Shown: positions 33,955 to 45,890, numbered from the stretch's first letter. The stretch: 64,000 bases of DNA from Anniella stebbinsi (GCA_029215795.1 JARDYH010000001.1:224319654-224383653); one strand, 5' to 3'. Notes: generated by a model not told the origin, from the sequence alone. Made by a program: numbers and translations.

Positions 33955-34130
33955 TTCCACTCTGTGCCTGAAGCCTATATACACCAGTTGCTGGGGAACA
34001 TGGGTAGGAGGGTGCTGTTGCACCGTGTTCTGCTTGTGGATCCCTGGTTGACAGCTGGTTGGTCACTGTGTGAACAGAGTGCTGAACTAGATGGACCATT
34101 GGTCTGATCCAACATGGCTCTTATGTTAAG
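33955..34130 (+). mobile_element. CR1 LINE 3' end
   Basis: 'Agttgctggggaacatgggtaggagggtgctgttgcaccgtg' leads to 'gtgctgaactagatggaccattggtctgatccaacatggctcttatg'. A 5'-truncated tail only. Confidence 0.85.
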
Positions 34131-34524
34131 AGAGCTCAAAGGCCTGAGCACATGAAATCTATGGTAGTTCACAAGGTTAAATCCCCTTCAGACTCCAGAA
34201 TCCCTAACATATTCCTATGTCCTTTCTAAAAGGTAAATTTTACACATTGTAGGGGAGTGGAGTGAGCCTCAAGGTTTGCGCAACCTCCCTCAAACTCTCA
34301 TCCAGCCAACCTTCTTGAGTCTTCCTGCCGCACCAAATAAGATGATTCTCTGCACTGACTCTAGGATTTCTAGTTCAAGCTTGCAACGCTCTGAGTTCTC
34401 TCTCTTTTTGTCAAGCCCTCCTCCAGATCTGAGGGAGTGAAGCCAGCTGCTGGGCGTTGCTAGGCTGCTGCCTTCTCCTGCTATTTCTGCTCAGAAAGGA
34501 AGCTTCCCTGCCCTTCAGCTGAAC

Positions 34525-34722
34525 AGTTAGGAATATAGGAGATTGCCTTGTACTGAGTCAGACCCTTGATCTGTCTTGCCCAGTATTGTCGACACTGACT
34601 GGTAGCTCTCCAGGGTTTCAGGCACAATTCTTTCCTAACTCTACCTGGAGATGCCTGGGATTGAACCTGGGACCTTCTGCATGCAAAGCAGGTGCTCTAC
34701 CATTGAGCCAAGGCCCCTGTTA
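34525..34722 (-). mobile_element. tRNA-derived SINE, near full length
   Basis: Minus-strand copy. The head contains 'ggttcaatccc' type B-box (seen as 'gggattgaacctgggacc') and A-box ('tggctcaatggtagagcac' in sense). 'Tttgcatgcag' is an Ala-TGC-like anticodon loop. The body ends at 'actgagtcagaccctt' and 'ggcaatctcctatatt' in plus orientation. It lies 14 bases from the CpG-dense element. Confidence 0.8.
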
Positions 34723-34735
34723 CTGAGCTCCTAGT

Positions 34736-35098
34736 CTAAGGTCCCCTCTACAAGGATTCGCTTTTGCGCCTGGTTAGGTGATTATGCGCAGAATCGCAGA
34801 AGCGCATTTACGCCTAATCCCTTTGCATGAGAGGCGGCGAGAGGCGGCGAAGCGCATTAACAGATGTCCAAAATGCACTTTACAAGTAGTTAATGCGCAT
34901 AAGCGCTTATTCACACAGTCAAAATGCGCTTTAACGGACGGAGCAAAATAAAACTCGCGATTTAACGCGCATTCAATAATGCGCATAATCGGGGAGATAA
35001 CGCGCCTCTACGCCCGATTTGCGCTCTGTTCTTGTAGAGGTAATTTTTTTAATGCGCCTTGAAAGAGCTTTAAATGCCTCTTGTAGAGGCACCCTAAG
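34736..35098. mobile_element. CpG-dense 363-bp inverted-repeat element, copy 2
   Basis: Left end CTAAGGTCCCCTCTACAAG and right end (reverse complement) CTTAGGGTGCCTCTACAAG. The interior aligns with copy 1 (3026-3388) throughout, including 'gaggcggcga', 'taatgcgcata' and 'ggggagataacgcgcct'. CTAAG occurs next to both ends (34736-34740 and 35094-35098), either part of the ends or a 5-bp duplication. Confidence 0.75.
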
Positions 35099-35159
35099 TT
35101 TGGGACATAATTTCTTTTCCTTAGGGCTGCCTTAGGAGTTTGAGGCAAATTACAGAAGT

Positions 35160-35205
35160 GGTTCTCCGGGGTTTCAAACACAATTCTTTCCTAACCCTAC
35201 AGCAA
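35160..35205 (-). mobile_element. SINE fragment
   Basis: 'Ttctccggggtttcaaacacaattctttcctaaccctac' matches the middle of the SINE at 34525-34722. Possibly a piece displaced by the neighbouring insertion. Confidence 0.55.
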
Positions 35206-36425
35206 AGAAAACCAAAGGCACTGCACTGCTGAGGTGGGGTGGGGGAGATATCTACATTTAGCAGTAGCCTCCATGGATACATTTCAGTAGCACTTTGCAC
35301 AAGCTTTACCCAGACGACAGGGGCCAGATTCCAAATGTAGTTACTGAGGATGTTCTTGCATGCATCTTAGGAAGGTTCATCTTTTTTCTAAACTGGAAAG
35401 ATTTCTTTGCTGGGTGGATATTGAACAGAACAAAGTGCCAAGCAATTCATTTAAAAAACTGCAGAGGAGCTGACTCTCATTTGAAAGTAGAGGTCTCCAC
35501 AGTTCAGAGAAGGAAAAACGCTCCACATAAAAGATTTAAATCTTGCCTTCCAAAATCCTCTCCTCCTTTCTGTCACATGGGTGGCTTCTCCATTCTCAGT
35601 GTTCCTGGCTGGCACTGGAACCATCACCCAATCCAATTCAAGTATATTAAGGAGGAACTCCTACCTGCCTGCACTTTGCTACTGCACACGTGATTCACTT
35701 CCTGCTGGATGACTGGCTGCTATAATGAGGGGATCACAAGCCCTTTCTTCCCACCAGCATTCAATATCTATGGATTCCAAACATAAGTGGGATGAACGCA
35801 TGCCTGTAGAGGGTGCACACATACAAATTACTATATGTGTGGGGTCCTCTACAGATGTTCACATCAACACACATGGGCTGGAGGTGGATGCTGAGCATCT
35901 CAGACTTTAAGTCTGCAATTCTATATTCACTTCCCTGGGAATAAGCCCCATTGAGGCTTACTTCAGAGAAGACATGTATAGGATTACACTGTAAAGTGTA
36001 AGGATAGTAGGAACCAAAGTGTTCCATAAGTAGGTGCATGGAGTTCAGCAATTCTGAGGGACATCAGCTGAAACCTAGAACAGCAGCCATTTTGAGTTCA
36101 GCTGCAGTCAGCTTTGCTTGTTTCACATCAGTCTCCTGTGGCATGATTTTACAAATTTTACAGCAGTGAAGATCACATGGTGTTGGGAAAGAAACTGCAA
36201 ATTAAACAGTTAAGTAAAGTAAAAATGGACTCTCTTAAGTCAATAGGAAAGCTGGAGTTTGAAAGTAATGGAACAGCAAACTGGAGAAAGAGGAAACAAG
36301 GATTTTAGGTACAGGGTATATTTTATGTGGAGCAGATAAGACTGATGACCAAGTTCAGACAACACTGTTTATGTTTCAGTTGAAAAAAGTATCTAAAATA
36401 TCACCTGCTTTGTTAATACAAAGAC
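35206..36425. other. Intronic spacer with a relic palindromic repeat
   Basis: A relic 'gcaattctatattcacttccctgggaataagccccattgaggcttacttcagagaagacatgtataggatt' repeat lies at about 35915-35990. The longest open frame (35295-35693, plus) is not recognised and I treat it as chance. Confidence 0.45.
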
Positions 36426-36910
36426 TGGTCGCGTTCAAATGACACTTTAGGCAACGGAGGGGGGAATAAGCAACTCACAGTACGTTATGCTGCCGGTACT
36501 CCCCAGACATGTTGCCCCGCCCCCCGTTGAGTGGCTGAAACTTCTGTCATCCTTCCAGCCAGCCATTGCTCTGCCCTCCCTCCTCCCAGGACTAACCCAT
36601 CAGCCACTGCAAGTTCTGCCGGCTGTAGAGGAACGGCCGGGGCACTTTCAGCCGCTCCTGCCAGAGAACTCTATGGGCTTCTGAAATAGCCCACTCAACA
36701 CGTGAAATTAAGCAACGGAGCCAGCCACACGACACAATAAGCAACGGGTCTCCAGATAAGCAATGAAGCAGCCCATTTTTTTTCAGTTGCTTAATTCGAG
36801 AACATAGTGCACCGACAGTATCCGCCTCCCACCAGATGACACGATAAGCAATGCAACAGACAATTGCCTAATTAATCAACCATTGCTTATTGTGTCGTCC
36901 AAACCCAGCC
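36426..36910. mobile_element. Foldback element, 'ataagcaatg' family
   Basis: The left end 'gcgttcaaatgacactttaggcaacgg' pairs loosely with the right 'ccattgcttattgtgtcgtccaaac'. 'Gacacaataagcaacgg' and 'gacacgataagcaatgc' recur internally. The GC-rich core has no stable frame. Confidence 0.55.
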
Positions 36911-37431
36911 ACTGCCTAATTCCTCTCTTGTGGTCCAATGGTGAAAGAAGCCCATGTTCATTGCCCAGGATAGAAAACAGTTAGATTTTATATTTTTGAA
37001 AATGGAGGGTTTTAGCTGTACTATCACCTGACATGCAGAGACTAATTTGAATGTCTGCACACCCCTCCTTCCCCATTCCATTTGGACATGCAGACGATGA
37101 CCAGGTTCACACGATCACAGAGTGGGAAATAAGCCATGGCGGCCAACAGGCCCAATGTGACTGCATCATCCCTTCCCCTATTTCCCCTCCCGAACCTTTT
37201 TTTTTTTTTTTTAACTTGCCTGATGAAAAGATTTGGAGATCTGGAAAGCTTTCTGTGATTTTTTGGCTGGCCTAATAGAGGCATTATACTAATATGGATT
37301 TTGGAATTTTACTTAGGGTCAACACAGGTACTTTTGCTTTTTGTGAAATTTATTTTTAAATAGTGCTCAAAGTGACACAAAAAGCGCAGATCCACTATGT
37401 GAACCATGCAGGCTGCAATCCTAAATACACT

Positions 37432-38100
37432 AAGGCTGTGTTTAGATGTCACAATAGCCTATGATGGGTTAATAAGCTACTCGGAGGACTTATTTTGAAA
37501 ATAGCCCACAATCTCCCACCATACATAAAGCTACTGTGAGTAGCTTATGAAGCGACTGTGTGTAATTTGATTTACTCCCCTGCCTCTCACCGAGCAGTGC
37601 AGGATCAGGACAAAACTTCAGTCTCCCCCAGTCAGGAGGCACCCGATCCACCATCAAAACTTTGTGTGATAACTCACCAAAGAGGGAAAATCCCAAGTGC
37701 CCACAAAAGGGAGAGATGCCTAAAAAAACTTGGGGGTTTGCAGGATGAGGACCAAACTCCACACACAGCCTCTCCTAGTAGGGAGCCACCCAATCCACTA
37801 TCAAACCCCTGCACATGTACTCTAGAGAAGCAGAAGTCCCAAGTGCCCCCAAAAGGGAGAGATGCCTATAACACCTTGGGGATTTGCAGGATCGGGACCT
37901 CATGGCCTGCCTCTTCTACACTGCTGGCTTGGTCACTTTAACATGTTCCAAAGGATTAAGCCAGCGAAGAGCAGGGCGGCAGCTGTTTTGACGGCTCTTG
38001 TCGTACAGCTCTGTAGTCAGACAAAATAACCCACAGTGACTGCCACACAACACAATAACTCATGATGGGTTAAATAACCATCATGGCTTTTAAAAACTCC
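37432..38100. mobile_element. Foldback-like element holding a tandem duplication
   Basis: 'Ggctgtgtttagatgtcacaatagcctatgatgggttaa' on the left and 'cacacaacacaataactcatgatgggttaaataacc' on the right. Between them, units beginning 'caggat(c/g)aggacc' start at 37600, 37741 and 37887 (periods 141 and 146), each with 'cccaagtgccc..aaaagggagagatgcct'. Confidence 0.55.
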
Positions 38101-38108
38101 CACCAGAA

Positions 38109-38562
38109 AATGTTATGGCATGGTTGTCATAGTAACGGAATGTCATAGTAATGGAAGGAGGGGAAAAGGAGGGTGTGGCGGTTGGAGTCAGTTGGAGGTG
38201 GAGAGAGAGGAAGGAGGAGGGGAGAAGGAAAATAAGCGGAGGAAGAAGTGAAGGAGAAAGATTTTAAGGGATTGTGGAAAAGAGGAAAGAGAAGACATCA
38301 GTGGACAGAAGGTCTGTAAGGAGCAGGGAATTGGGCAGCCTGCTACATGCAAGAGTGTATGGGAAACGTCATCCAATTTACCTGGGCAACGTACACAGCA
38401 ATGCAGAGACCGTTGGGACAGTTATTTGATAGTTGCGCCCATTTAGAAAAAGTTAATGGTTAAGTTGTTATTAATAAAGTTTGAGTTTTGTTAAACAGAG
38501 GACTTCCATGGTTGTTTAAGTTCTGGTGCCTCCACCAGATTTCTAGTGAACTGTCACAATGT
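38109..38562 (+). mobile_element. LTR-like insertion, unclassified
   Basis: The segment is bounded by AATGT at 38109-38113 and 38558-38562. It starts near 'tgttatggcatgg', contains a long purine-rich stretch (38150-38330) and has 'attaataaagtttgagttttg' near the end, which resembles a polyadenylation signal. Adjacent 'cccatgatgggttaa' words belong to the neighbouring foldback family. A solo LTR is possible but not proven. Confidence 0.3.
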
Positions 38563-38585
38563 GATAACCCATGATGGGTTAATTA

Positions 38586-39235
38586 AGCCATAGCAATTTT
38601 GATACCTCCATTATACTGTGTACAGTTTTGGTTACCACACCTAAAAAAGATATTGCAGAGCTGAAATACATGGAGAAAAGGGTAACTAAAATGCATCTCC
38701 CCTATGAAAGAAGGTGACAACAGCTGGGATTGTTCTGCTTGGAAAAAAGGGGGCTAAGGGGAGACCTGATAGAGGTGTACAAAATTATGCCTGGTGTGGA
38801 GAATGTGGATAGGGAGACATTTTCTCCCTCTCCCATAATACTAGAACCCGGGGTCATCCCATGAAGCTGATTGGTGGGAGATTCAGGACAGATAAAAGGA
38901 AGTACTTCTTCACACAGCACATAGTTAAACTATGGAATTCACCACCACAAGATGTGGTGATAGCCACCAATTTGGATGGCTTTAAAAGGGGGTTGGATAA
39001 ATTCCTGGAGGAGAAAGCTATCAATGTCTACTAGTCGATGGCTAAATGCAACCTCCAATATCAGAGGCAGTAAGCCTGTATACACTAGTTGCTGGGGAAC
39101 ATGGGTGGGAGTGTGCTGTTGCACCGTGTCCTGCTTATGGGTCCAGGGTCAACTGCTGGTTGGCCACTGTGTAAACAGAGTGCTGGACTAGATGGACCAT
39201 CTTCTTATGTTATTATGTCTAGATGTCTCTATCAG
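38586..39235 (+). mobile_element. CR1 LINE 3' end, ~650 bp
   Basis: Coding remnants translate in pieces to known CR1 C-terminal motifs (the 'ggggagacctgatagaggtgtac' region, then 'ttcaggacagataaaaggaagtacttcttcacacag', then 'ggctttaaaagggggttggataaattcctggagg'). The tail 'ttgctggggaacatgggtggg...gtgctggactagatggacc' follows. It is the longest CR1 piece here. Confidence 0.85.
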
Positions 39236-42200
39236 GGATATTAGCTGATAAAATAATTAGTTGAATAATCCTTTTGACAGGATCATCAATAACATTTAAG
39301 TACATCCGCCTATTACCAAAATGTCAATACAAATGCCTTTCTGAACTACTAAAAGCATGAAAAATATCATTTAATCTACAACAATTCATTTTTAGAAAGA
39401 GCATACTTAATATTTTCATTTCTTATTAAAATTAACATCCATGCACCAAAACAGACTCACAAATAAATAAGTGTGCTTTTAATGTGAAGCTCCAATTATT
39501 AAAGTATGTCCTCAATTTATGACCAGCACCTTGGCCTTAGGCTGACAAAGACTGGAGGGGACCACTTGAAATTAGATCAGAGGTGATCTGCATGCTTCCC
39601 TCCCCCCAATCTTTTTGTGGCCACCCCCTCTGATAGGGGGAGAGGAATAATTAATGCTGGAAATAGAGGGTTGAATCTAGCATAGCCCTTCCATTGATGG
39701 AAGGATGTCTTTGGTTTGCAGAAGGGCCCATGATCTAGCAGAGGCTTCCACAAACCAAGGAGTGGGGGCAGCTGATTTTAATCAATTCCCCCCTCTCCAT
39801 AGCTTCTCAGGACAACTCCCATGCTGTTTTGTAGGACCCCCAACCCTCAGGAGGCGCAAGGGCTGCAGGGCAGGGAGGGGATTAGAAAATGTCATGCTCT
39901 CCCCTTGCTGCATCTGTGGGAGTGTTCTATGATCAGAATGCTACTCTGAATATGATCCACAGGGTCTTCTTCCCTTCTCTTCCCGGAACATGGCCCCACG
40001 GATGAAAGCCAGGGAGAGGGGCAAGCAGTGGTAAGGACAGAGATGGAAGCCCACAAATGCCAACCAATTAAACAACTGAAGCTTTAGTTCACCGATTTAT
40101 TTTTGTTATATGCAATGCATAAATTCCTTCACAAGCAACCAAGAAAATAGGAAGAGAGTAGGAAGAGAGTGGAACAACCTGAGCTCCAAAATCATTCCCA
40201 ATATCTACAGTCTAGTACTACCATATGGCACTTTTGTTCACATTGAAATGTACCACTTAATGCAGAAGGGACGAATTCATTGCTGTTCTGGCACAAACAC
40301 TAAGCCTATTAATAAAGGCCTATATTAGAATTGGTGTGCAGAGCAATTCCCAAATGATGGTTAGGCCTTGACAGACGGTTGTGGGAGGCTTGTCGGTGAG
40401 TTGTAAGAGCGCCAGCAGTATGTCTGGGGAACAGTGCTGAAAAGGAAACTAAGGAACAGTATCTTCCCAGGTTATAAAGGGAGAGTTAATACTGATAGTT
40501 CCTAAACAAAGGCAATAACTTCCATGTGTGTTGCATGGATGTGGGAGGTGGAGTGGGGGTGGAGGTTCCTTAGCAAAAGGTTTGTGAATCCAGTTGTTGC
40601 TTCCAAGGCTTTGAACCATGAAATGCCAGATCAAAAATCACCATATGAAAAATTATTGCCATCATCACAGTGAAAAGATCAGTCAGGAGCATAATAATTG
40701 CAAGATATGGATTATGTGACACACACAAAATTACATTAGCGCTTTGGACATAGATTAAGTCTTATCTGATCAGGGGGGTCTACTTTTACTTGCAAGTTTG
40801 CATTAGAAAGGTAGGGTAAATTTAAATGCGTTAAAATGCACACATTTGGTTATACTAGGCATTTTTACTTTGGATATAAGTCCCATTGTAATGAATATGT
40901 TTTACTTCAACATAAATTTAGTTCAGGTCAGAGTGACAGGAACATCAACTAGCCTCTATGAAGTATGTTCCTTCTCTCTCCTCTGCAAACCCTTCTGGTT
41001 TTATTCCACAACAGATATTTCTTAAATCTGTTATTCATTGCAATAAACATATTTTCTGTATAAAGAACAGTACGTTATATCAGAAAGGTCAGCCTAGATA
41101 TATTTAAAATAATGCAGTGATATCCACAAATCATTAAAGAAATTCAAAGCTGTGGGGAACGAGCATAATCTGATGTTATTGATTTAATCTTTTCCAAATC
41201 ACTTTGAATGCCATGTGGAAAAGCAGGATAATAATAATATCAACAACAATTATAAAGAATCCATTTGCTGCAATTCTTGGGGGGGGGGGGGATAGGAACA
41301 CCTTGCTCAAAAACTCAACATCTCTCTTGCCATGTTTTAACTGGACCAATGGCCAGTAAGTAGCTACAAGAAATATCTACAGAGGAAACTGGATACAAGT
41401 TCCTAGCCTTTTCATGAGAAAAAATTATCTTTGGGCATATCTACATGGCAACCTTAGGCTGCAATCCTATAAATGCTTACCTGTTATACAATAACTCCCT
41501 CTCCCCAAGAAACTCTGGAAATTATTTAACTATTAGGCTGGTGGGGAAGGGGAGAGGAGGATTTCAAACAGAGAATGTTCAGCATCCCCACAAAATTACA
41601 ATTCCCAGAATTCTTTGGGAGAAGCCATGTTATTTATATGTTTGTAACACAGATGTGCCCTCTCAGCTTGAACTCCACAAAAGGAACAGGGTGTGTGTGT
41701 AGGTACACACATGCGCACACAAACACACTCTCCCCAGAAATCTAATTGCTGAGAAGGTTTCATCTTGCAACTAAAGAAATCTGCAACTTCATTGTAAAAG
41801 AGGCAGAGGGGAAGCAGCTGGGGGGGGGGGGGGGACTACATTGTACACATCTGAGTCAATTCTACCAAGCCTAACAAGAGCCAAATTAGAGAACAGTTGT
41901 GAGAATTACCCCTTTGGGAATAACACCTTCATAGTGATAGAACTGCTGCCTACTATGCATTTCTAAATTCTTAATATAGCCACCAAACCTTTCCAAAGTG
42001 ATGCATGCAGTAGTCAGTGAATGCCTTGAAAGGAAAATTAGAGTCCATCTACAGCGGCTACCAATTATAATGCTGTACAGGTTAGTAGGCTGGGAAGCCA
42101 ACAATAGAGGAAGTTCCCCATTTTTACTCAACAAATGCCTGGTTATTTAATAAGTGACAAAAGAAATACCAAACACACAGTAACATTTTATAAGCAGACT

Positions 42201-42297
42201 TGTAAACAGTGAGTCACTTACAATGAATAAGAATCTCTTCTAGGCAAGCCAACAAGAAAGCTTTTGCAAAATAGAAAGTACTTCAACAGTACAATCC
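39236..42297. other. Intronic spacer, mostly featureless
   Basis: G runs at 41280-41291 and 41821-41834 and relics of the 'ggctgcaatcctat' and 'acaattcccagaattctttggga' repeats at about 41457-41475 and 41598-41625. No gene was seen. Confidence 0.45.
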
Positions 42298-42494
42298 TAT
42301 ACATGCAGGGCCAACCCAAGATATTTTGCTGCCTGAGGCAAAGGACAAAATGGTGCCTGTAATACATGTTCTGTGTTGCCACCTAGTGGTAAAATGGCAA
42401 AAGTGTTTCTTTTAGAATAGTTGGAACTGAGCATGCTCCAGGCCTGTGCTTCTGGGTGTGGTTACAAGAGAGAGACCAAACAGAACTATATGCA

Positions 42495-42507
42495 GAAATA
42501 AAGCTGT

Positions 42508-42540
<33 letters not shown>

Positions 42541-42690
42541 GATTTATTTCTTACCCGCCTCTCCGTCTAGATCGAGGCGGGGAACAACAACATGATAAAA
42601 TACATAAAACTAATTAAAACATGACAAATATTATTAAAACTGCATTAAAACATCCTAAAACATCCTAAAAACATTCTAAAAAATTACACT
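42495..42690 (-). mobile_element. LINE 3' tail in hAT element
   Basis: (ata)n at about 42510-42538, then 'gatttatttcttacccgcctctccgtctagatcgaggcggggaac' and an A-rich 3' untranslated part. Confidence 0.65.
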
Positions 42691-42705
42691 GGATATGCCT
42701 GCTAC

Positions 42706-42741
42706 CTGTAACATAGGTAGCAAAGGCTACCTATGTTACAG
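42706..42741. repeat. Perfect 16-bp hairpin
   Basis: CTGTAACATAGGTAGC (42706-42721), loop AAAG, then the exact reverse complement GCTACCTATGTTACAG (42726-42741). It lies within the hAT element. Confidence 0.85.
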
Positions 42742-42827
42742 TGCCCCTTTCCATTCCATATACAAAAGCCAGCTGGAATGGCAGTTGAATCTTTCTTCAA
42801 TGGTGGTAATGGGACAGCATCCTAGAA

Positions 42828-42893
42828 TCATAGAATAGTAGAGCTGGAAGGGGTCTATAAGGCCATCAAGTCCAACCCCCTGCTCAATCCTCT
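42828..42893 (-). mobile_element. CR1 LINE 3' terminal fragment
   Basis: 'Agaatcatagaatagtagagctggaaggggtctataaggcc', then 'atcaagtccaaccccctgctcaatcc', is the minus-strand form of the CR1 terminal region. Confidence 0.8.
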
Positions 42894-43635
42894 ACCCCAC
42901 CTGAAAGCAGCAAAGTAGCTTATTGATTTCAGGGCAGGCCCTGTGGCCCACAGCTCTCTCCATTGCCTTGATTCCGCTCTCCCAACTTCTGCCACCTAAG
43001 GTGACTGCCTCACTCTGCCTAGTGGTAGGGTTGCCCCTGTATACATGTCTACTCAGAATTAAGCCATATTGAATTAAATGGGGCTTGCTATCAGACAAAT
43101 AGGTGTAGGTTTGCAGCCAAAACTTTCTTACTGTCTTTCCCCCTCCCTCTGCTTCAGGCTGCTGAGATGTTCAAATAATATCAGTATTTGCAGACCAATA
43201 AAGATGTGGGCTAGTCATCTAGAGTACTTATTTGCAAGGCTGTTTTGAATATATATATATATAATGTTTTGTGAATGTATATGATCAAGAATACTGGGGG
43301 AAGTATCTCCAAATGTTACACACAGTAGGTTGGACACAAACTTAGTCATACTGATTTAAGTCAAATTGATTTCAATGGGCCTGCTAAAGTATGACCAAGT
43401 CCGGATCCAACCTAGTATCCTGAAAGAAGGCATAGCTGGCTGACAGGCTGGAACCCTGACCGTGAGCATTCCACACTGCAACATTTTGATGCAGATACCA
43501 CATCTATTCCTCTATGATATATAGGGTAGATTCTGGTAATAACTAATTTCACCAAGATAACTGCTCTGCCACAGGAAGCTGGAAAATGAAATGGAGGAAA
43601 ACTTACCTCAGTCCCTACCGTCACTCCAGCTTATA

Positions 43636-43800
43636 TAGGGTGACCATATGAAAAGGAGGACAGGGCTCCTGTATCTTTAACAGTTGTCTAGAAAAGGGAA
43701 TTTCAGCAGGTGTCATTTGTATGCCTGCAGCACCTGGCGAAATTCCCTCTTCATCACAACAGTTAAAGCTGCAGGAGTCCTGCCCTCTTGACCAGATACA
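43636..43800. mobile_element. Foldback element, 'tagggtgaccatatg' family
   Basis: 'Tagggtgaccatatgaaaaggaggacagggctcctgtatctttaacag' pairs with 'acagttaaagctgcaggagtcctgccctc'. Inner arms 'gaaaagggaatttcagcaggtg' pair with 'cacctggcgaaattccctcttc'. The right terminus is altered: 'gaccagataca' replaces the expected complement. Confidence 0.65.
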
Positions 43801-44079
43801 GGGGTGTTTGTTTGTTTGTTTTGGCCCAGCTCAAAGCAGCTGTAGCAACCAGCACTATCCTTATTCCACGGAGTATTTCGAGGCTCCAAATGTATGCTGA
43901 GGGGGCTGCAGCCGCTTTGTCCAGTGTTTCTCTTCTCAGTCCCAGGCTAAGCGCCATTACCTTTTCCTGTCTGCCGCTATGGCAAGCTTACTGGGGAAAG
44001 GGGTGGGGGTAGCATTGGCCCTGCACATTAACCTGGATGGAATAGCAAAAGCTGAATTCCACCATTTCAGCACCTTGTT

Positions 44080-44320
44080 AAGAACATAAAAAGAGCCCTG
44101 CTGGATCAGACCAAGGGTCCACCTAGTCCAGCACTCTGTTCACACAGTGGCCAACCAGCTGTCGACCAGGGACCCACAAGCAGGACATGGTGTTCCCCAG
44201 CCTTCTCCAGGAGTTTATCCAACCCCCTTTTAAAGCGGTGCAAATGGCAGCCATCACTACATCCTGTGATAGCGAATTCCAGAGTTTAACTGTGAGCTGT
44301 TCTCTCTACTTTTCACATGC
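44080..44320 (-). mobile_element. CR1 LINE 3' end (reverse)
   Basis: 'Aagaacataaaaagagccctgctggatcagaccaagggtcc', then 'gtccagcactctgttcacacagtggccaacc' and 'ccaggagtttatccaacccccttttaaag'. It is the minus-strand counterpart of 38586-39235. Confidence 0.85.
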
Positions 44321-44861
44321 AGCCCTAGACAACAGCACTGGAGGGAGTTGGGAGTCCAACATAGGAAAAACATTTAGCCAGTTACTAAAGAAAAATTGCA
44401 ATACTAAATAAAAGATGCAAACAAATATTACCGGATACTCAACATAATATGTATAATGCTCTATAAGTCATCATATGTGGGAGATCAGAAGAGATTACTG
44501 TAATAGCTTTGGCCTGAAAATGCATGACACATCTGCTGTTTTATCAACCGAAAGGATTTATTCAGTAGGTTCTAATTCTTTGTTTTAGCATATATTTAGA
44601 TAGAGGCACATTAAAGCTAAAGTGCTAACAGTTTGTGCGTCGCTACAAATTGCTTACTTAGAGCTTTTCTACATGAGGCTGTTAATCGCTGTATCTACTT
44701 TTGGTTTTGTCGCAGAAATGTCTCATATAGAAAAGCTCTTAGTCCAAAGTAAATGTTATGGAAATCAAATGGATTTGGTCATCTTAGTGCTAACCATGAG
44801 TTGTATCCAATGGTTAATGGAAAGTGCTTCCATTCAGCAATACCCCCTGCCTACTTAGCAG
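44321..44861. other. Intronic spacer, nothing recognised
   Basis: Unique-looking sequence without a gene or TE hallmark. Confidence 0.4.
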
Positions 44862-45045
44862 GACAGGCCATAGCGCAGTGGTAAAGCAGCTGCTTTGCAT
44901 GCAAATGCCCCAGGTTCAATCCCCGGCATCTCCAGGTAGGGCTGGAAAAAGCCCTGTCCCAAACTCTGGAAAGCCGCTGCCAGTCAGTGTCAAGAGTACT
45001 GGGTAAGACGGACTGACTCAGTATAACGCAGCTTCCTATGTGCTA
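44862..45045 (+). mobile_element. tRNA-derived SINE, near full length
   Basis: The head 'ccatagcgcagtggtaaagcagctgctttgcatgc' (A box, Ala-TGC-like anticodon loop) is followed by 'caggttcaatccccggc' (B box) and 'atctccaggtagggctgg'. The end 'gactcagtataacgcagcttcctatgt' matches the 55128-55320 copy. Confidence 0.85.
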
Positions 45046-45890
45046 CGGTCCTCTACGTCATGTCCCATAATATTCCAGAGGGCCCACCAACCCTCAAAGA
45101 CAGGTTAGGGGTGACGCAGGGGACTGAAGTGAGTAAATGTTCAAATGGAAGTGCTTTCCACTAGCATAAAGCCACCAGTATTGGTGGGACTGCCAAACTG
45201 TGTAGGTTGCACCATTTTAGGATGAAAGTTTAAGCCTCGAAATTGATAACCATCTGTTTGATTTTTTGCAAACCCACATGCCACTATGCTCCAGCCAATG
45301 ACTCAGAAATATTCTTAACATCAATGGGACCACTACTGAGTAAATAGTTGACAAACTGCAGTCTTAGGAGAAATCACGCCAGAGACCAGATATGAACAAT
45401 AACAAATGATGACATAAGTTTCAGCCATCACAGAACTGAAATCAAAGAAAATCTGATTTCAAGATGTGTGAAGATGGATCTGGACCTGTGCAAATCCAAA
45501 GGCTAGACTATTTCAGGCCATGGGCTTTAGACTCCTATTAGCAAAAAGGTTTTCCAGAGTGTCTATTGAACTAGAGAATAGGGCACATCAATAACTAATA
45601 AGAATTCAGGGCAGGTTGGCTATCATTGCCTCTTTCCTGAAGAGCTAAGCTCATTCAATGTTGAAATGTCTATAGGCATCCTTACACAAGAACTGCTTCT
45701 CTCCTTCTGACCACATGTACAGTGAGTGTATTTCCTCCTTTACCAAATAATCATCTACTTCACATACATCTCAGAATGAGAAGTAAAGCTTCCAGGTCAC
45801 AGGTTTGAACCCTGGTTTCTCTCTTTTTTTAACCATGGCTAGCAAGGCTTATCAGGGCTTTTCCATCCACTCCAACAGAAAACATTCCTT
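45046..45890. other. Intronic spacer, nothing recognised
   Basis: No gene, TE hallmark or tandem repeat was seen. Confidence 0.4.

Larger units (their letters stand above)
42306..43039. mobile_element. 734-bp hAT-like element with perfect 8-bp duplication
   Basis: Ends CAGGGCCAACCC and (reverse complement of the right) CAGGGGCAACCC. TATACATG flanks both sides (42298-42305 and 43040-43047). The element lies in the common 'acaatcctatacatgtctactcagaa' palindromic repeat. Inside are a LINE tail, a perfect hairpin and a CR1 fragment, all later insertions or changes. No transposase is present. Confidence 0.85.

Noticed and set aside
34525..34722. Possible tRNA-Ala gene (also at 44862 and 55128)
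   Set aside because: Head regions have A and B boxes but are joined to a shared non-tRNA body and lack a closed acceptor stem; they are SINEs.
35295..35693. 132-codon open frame on the plus strand
   Set aside because: No recognisable domain, no splice or promoter context, and cysteine/histidine content typical of a chance frame.
37558..37941. 127-codon frame with repeated peptide units
   Set aside because: The repetition comes from the tandem DNA duplication within a foldback-like element; no known protein is suggested.
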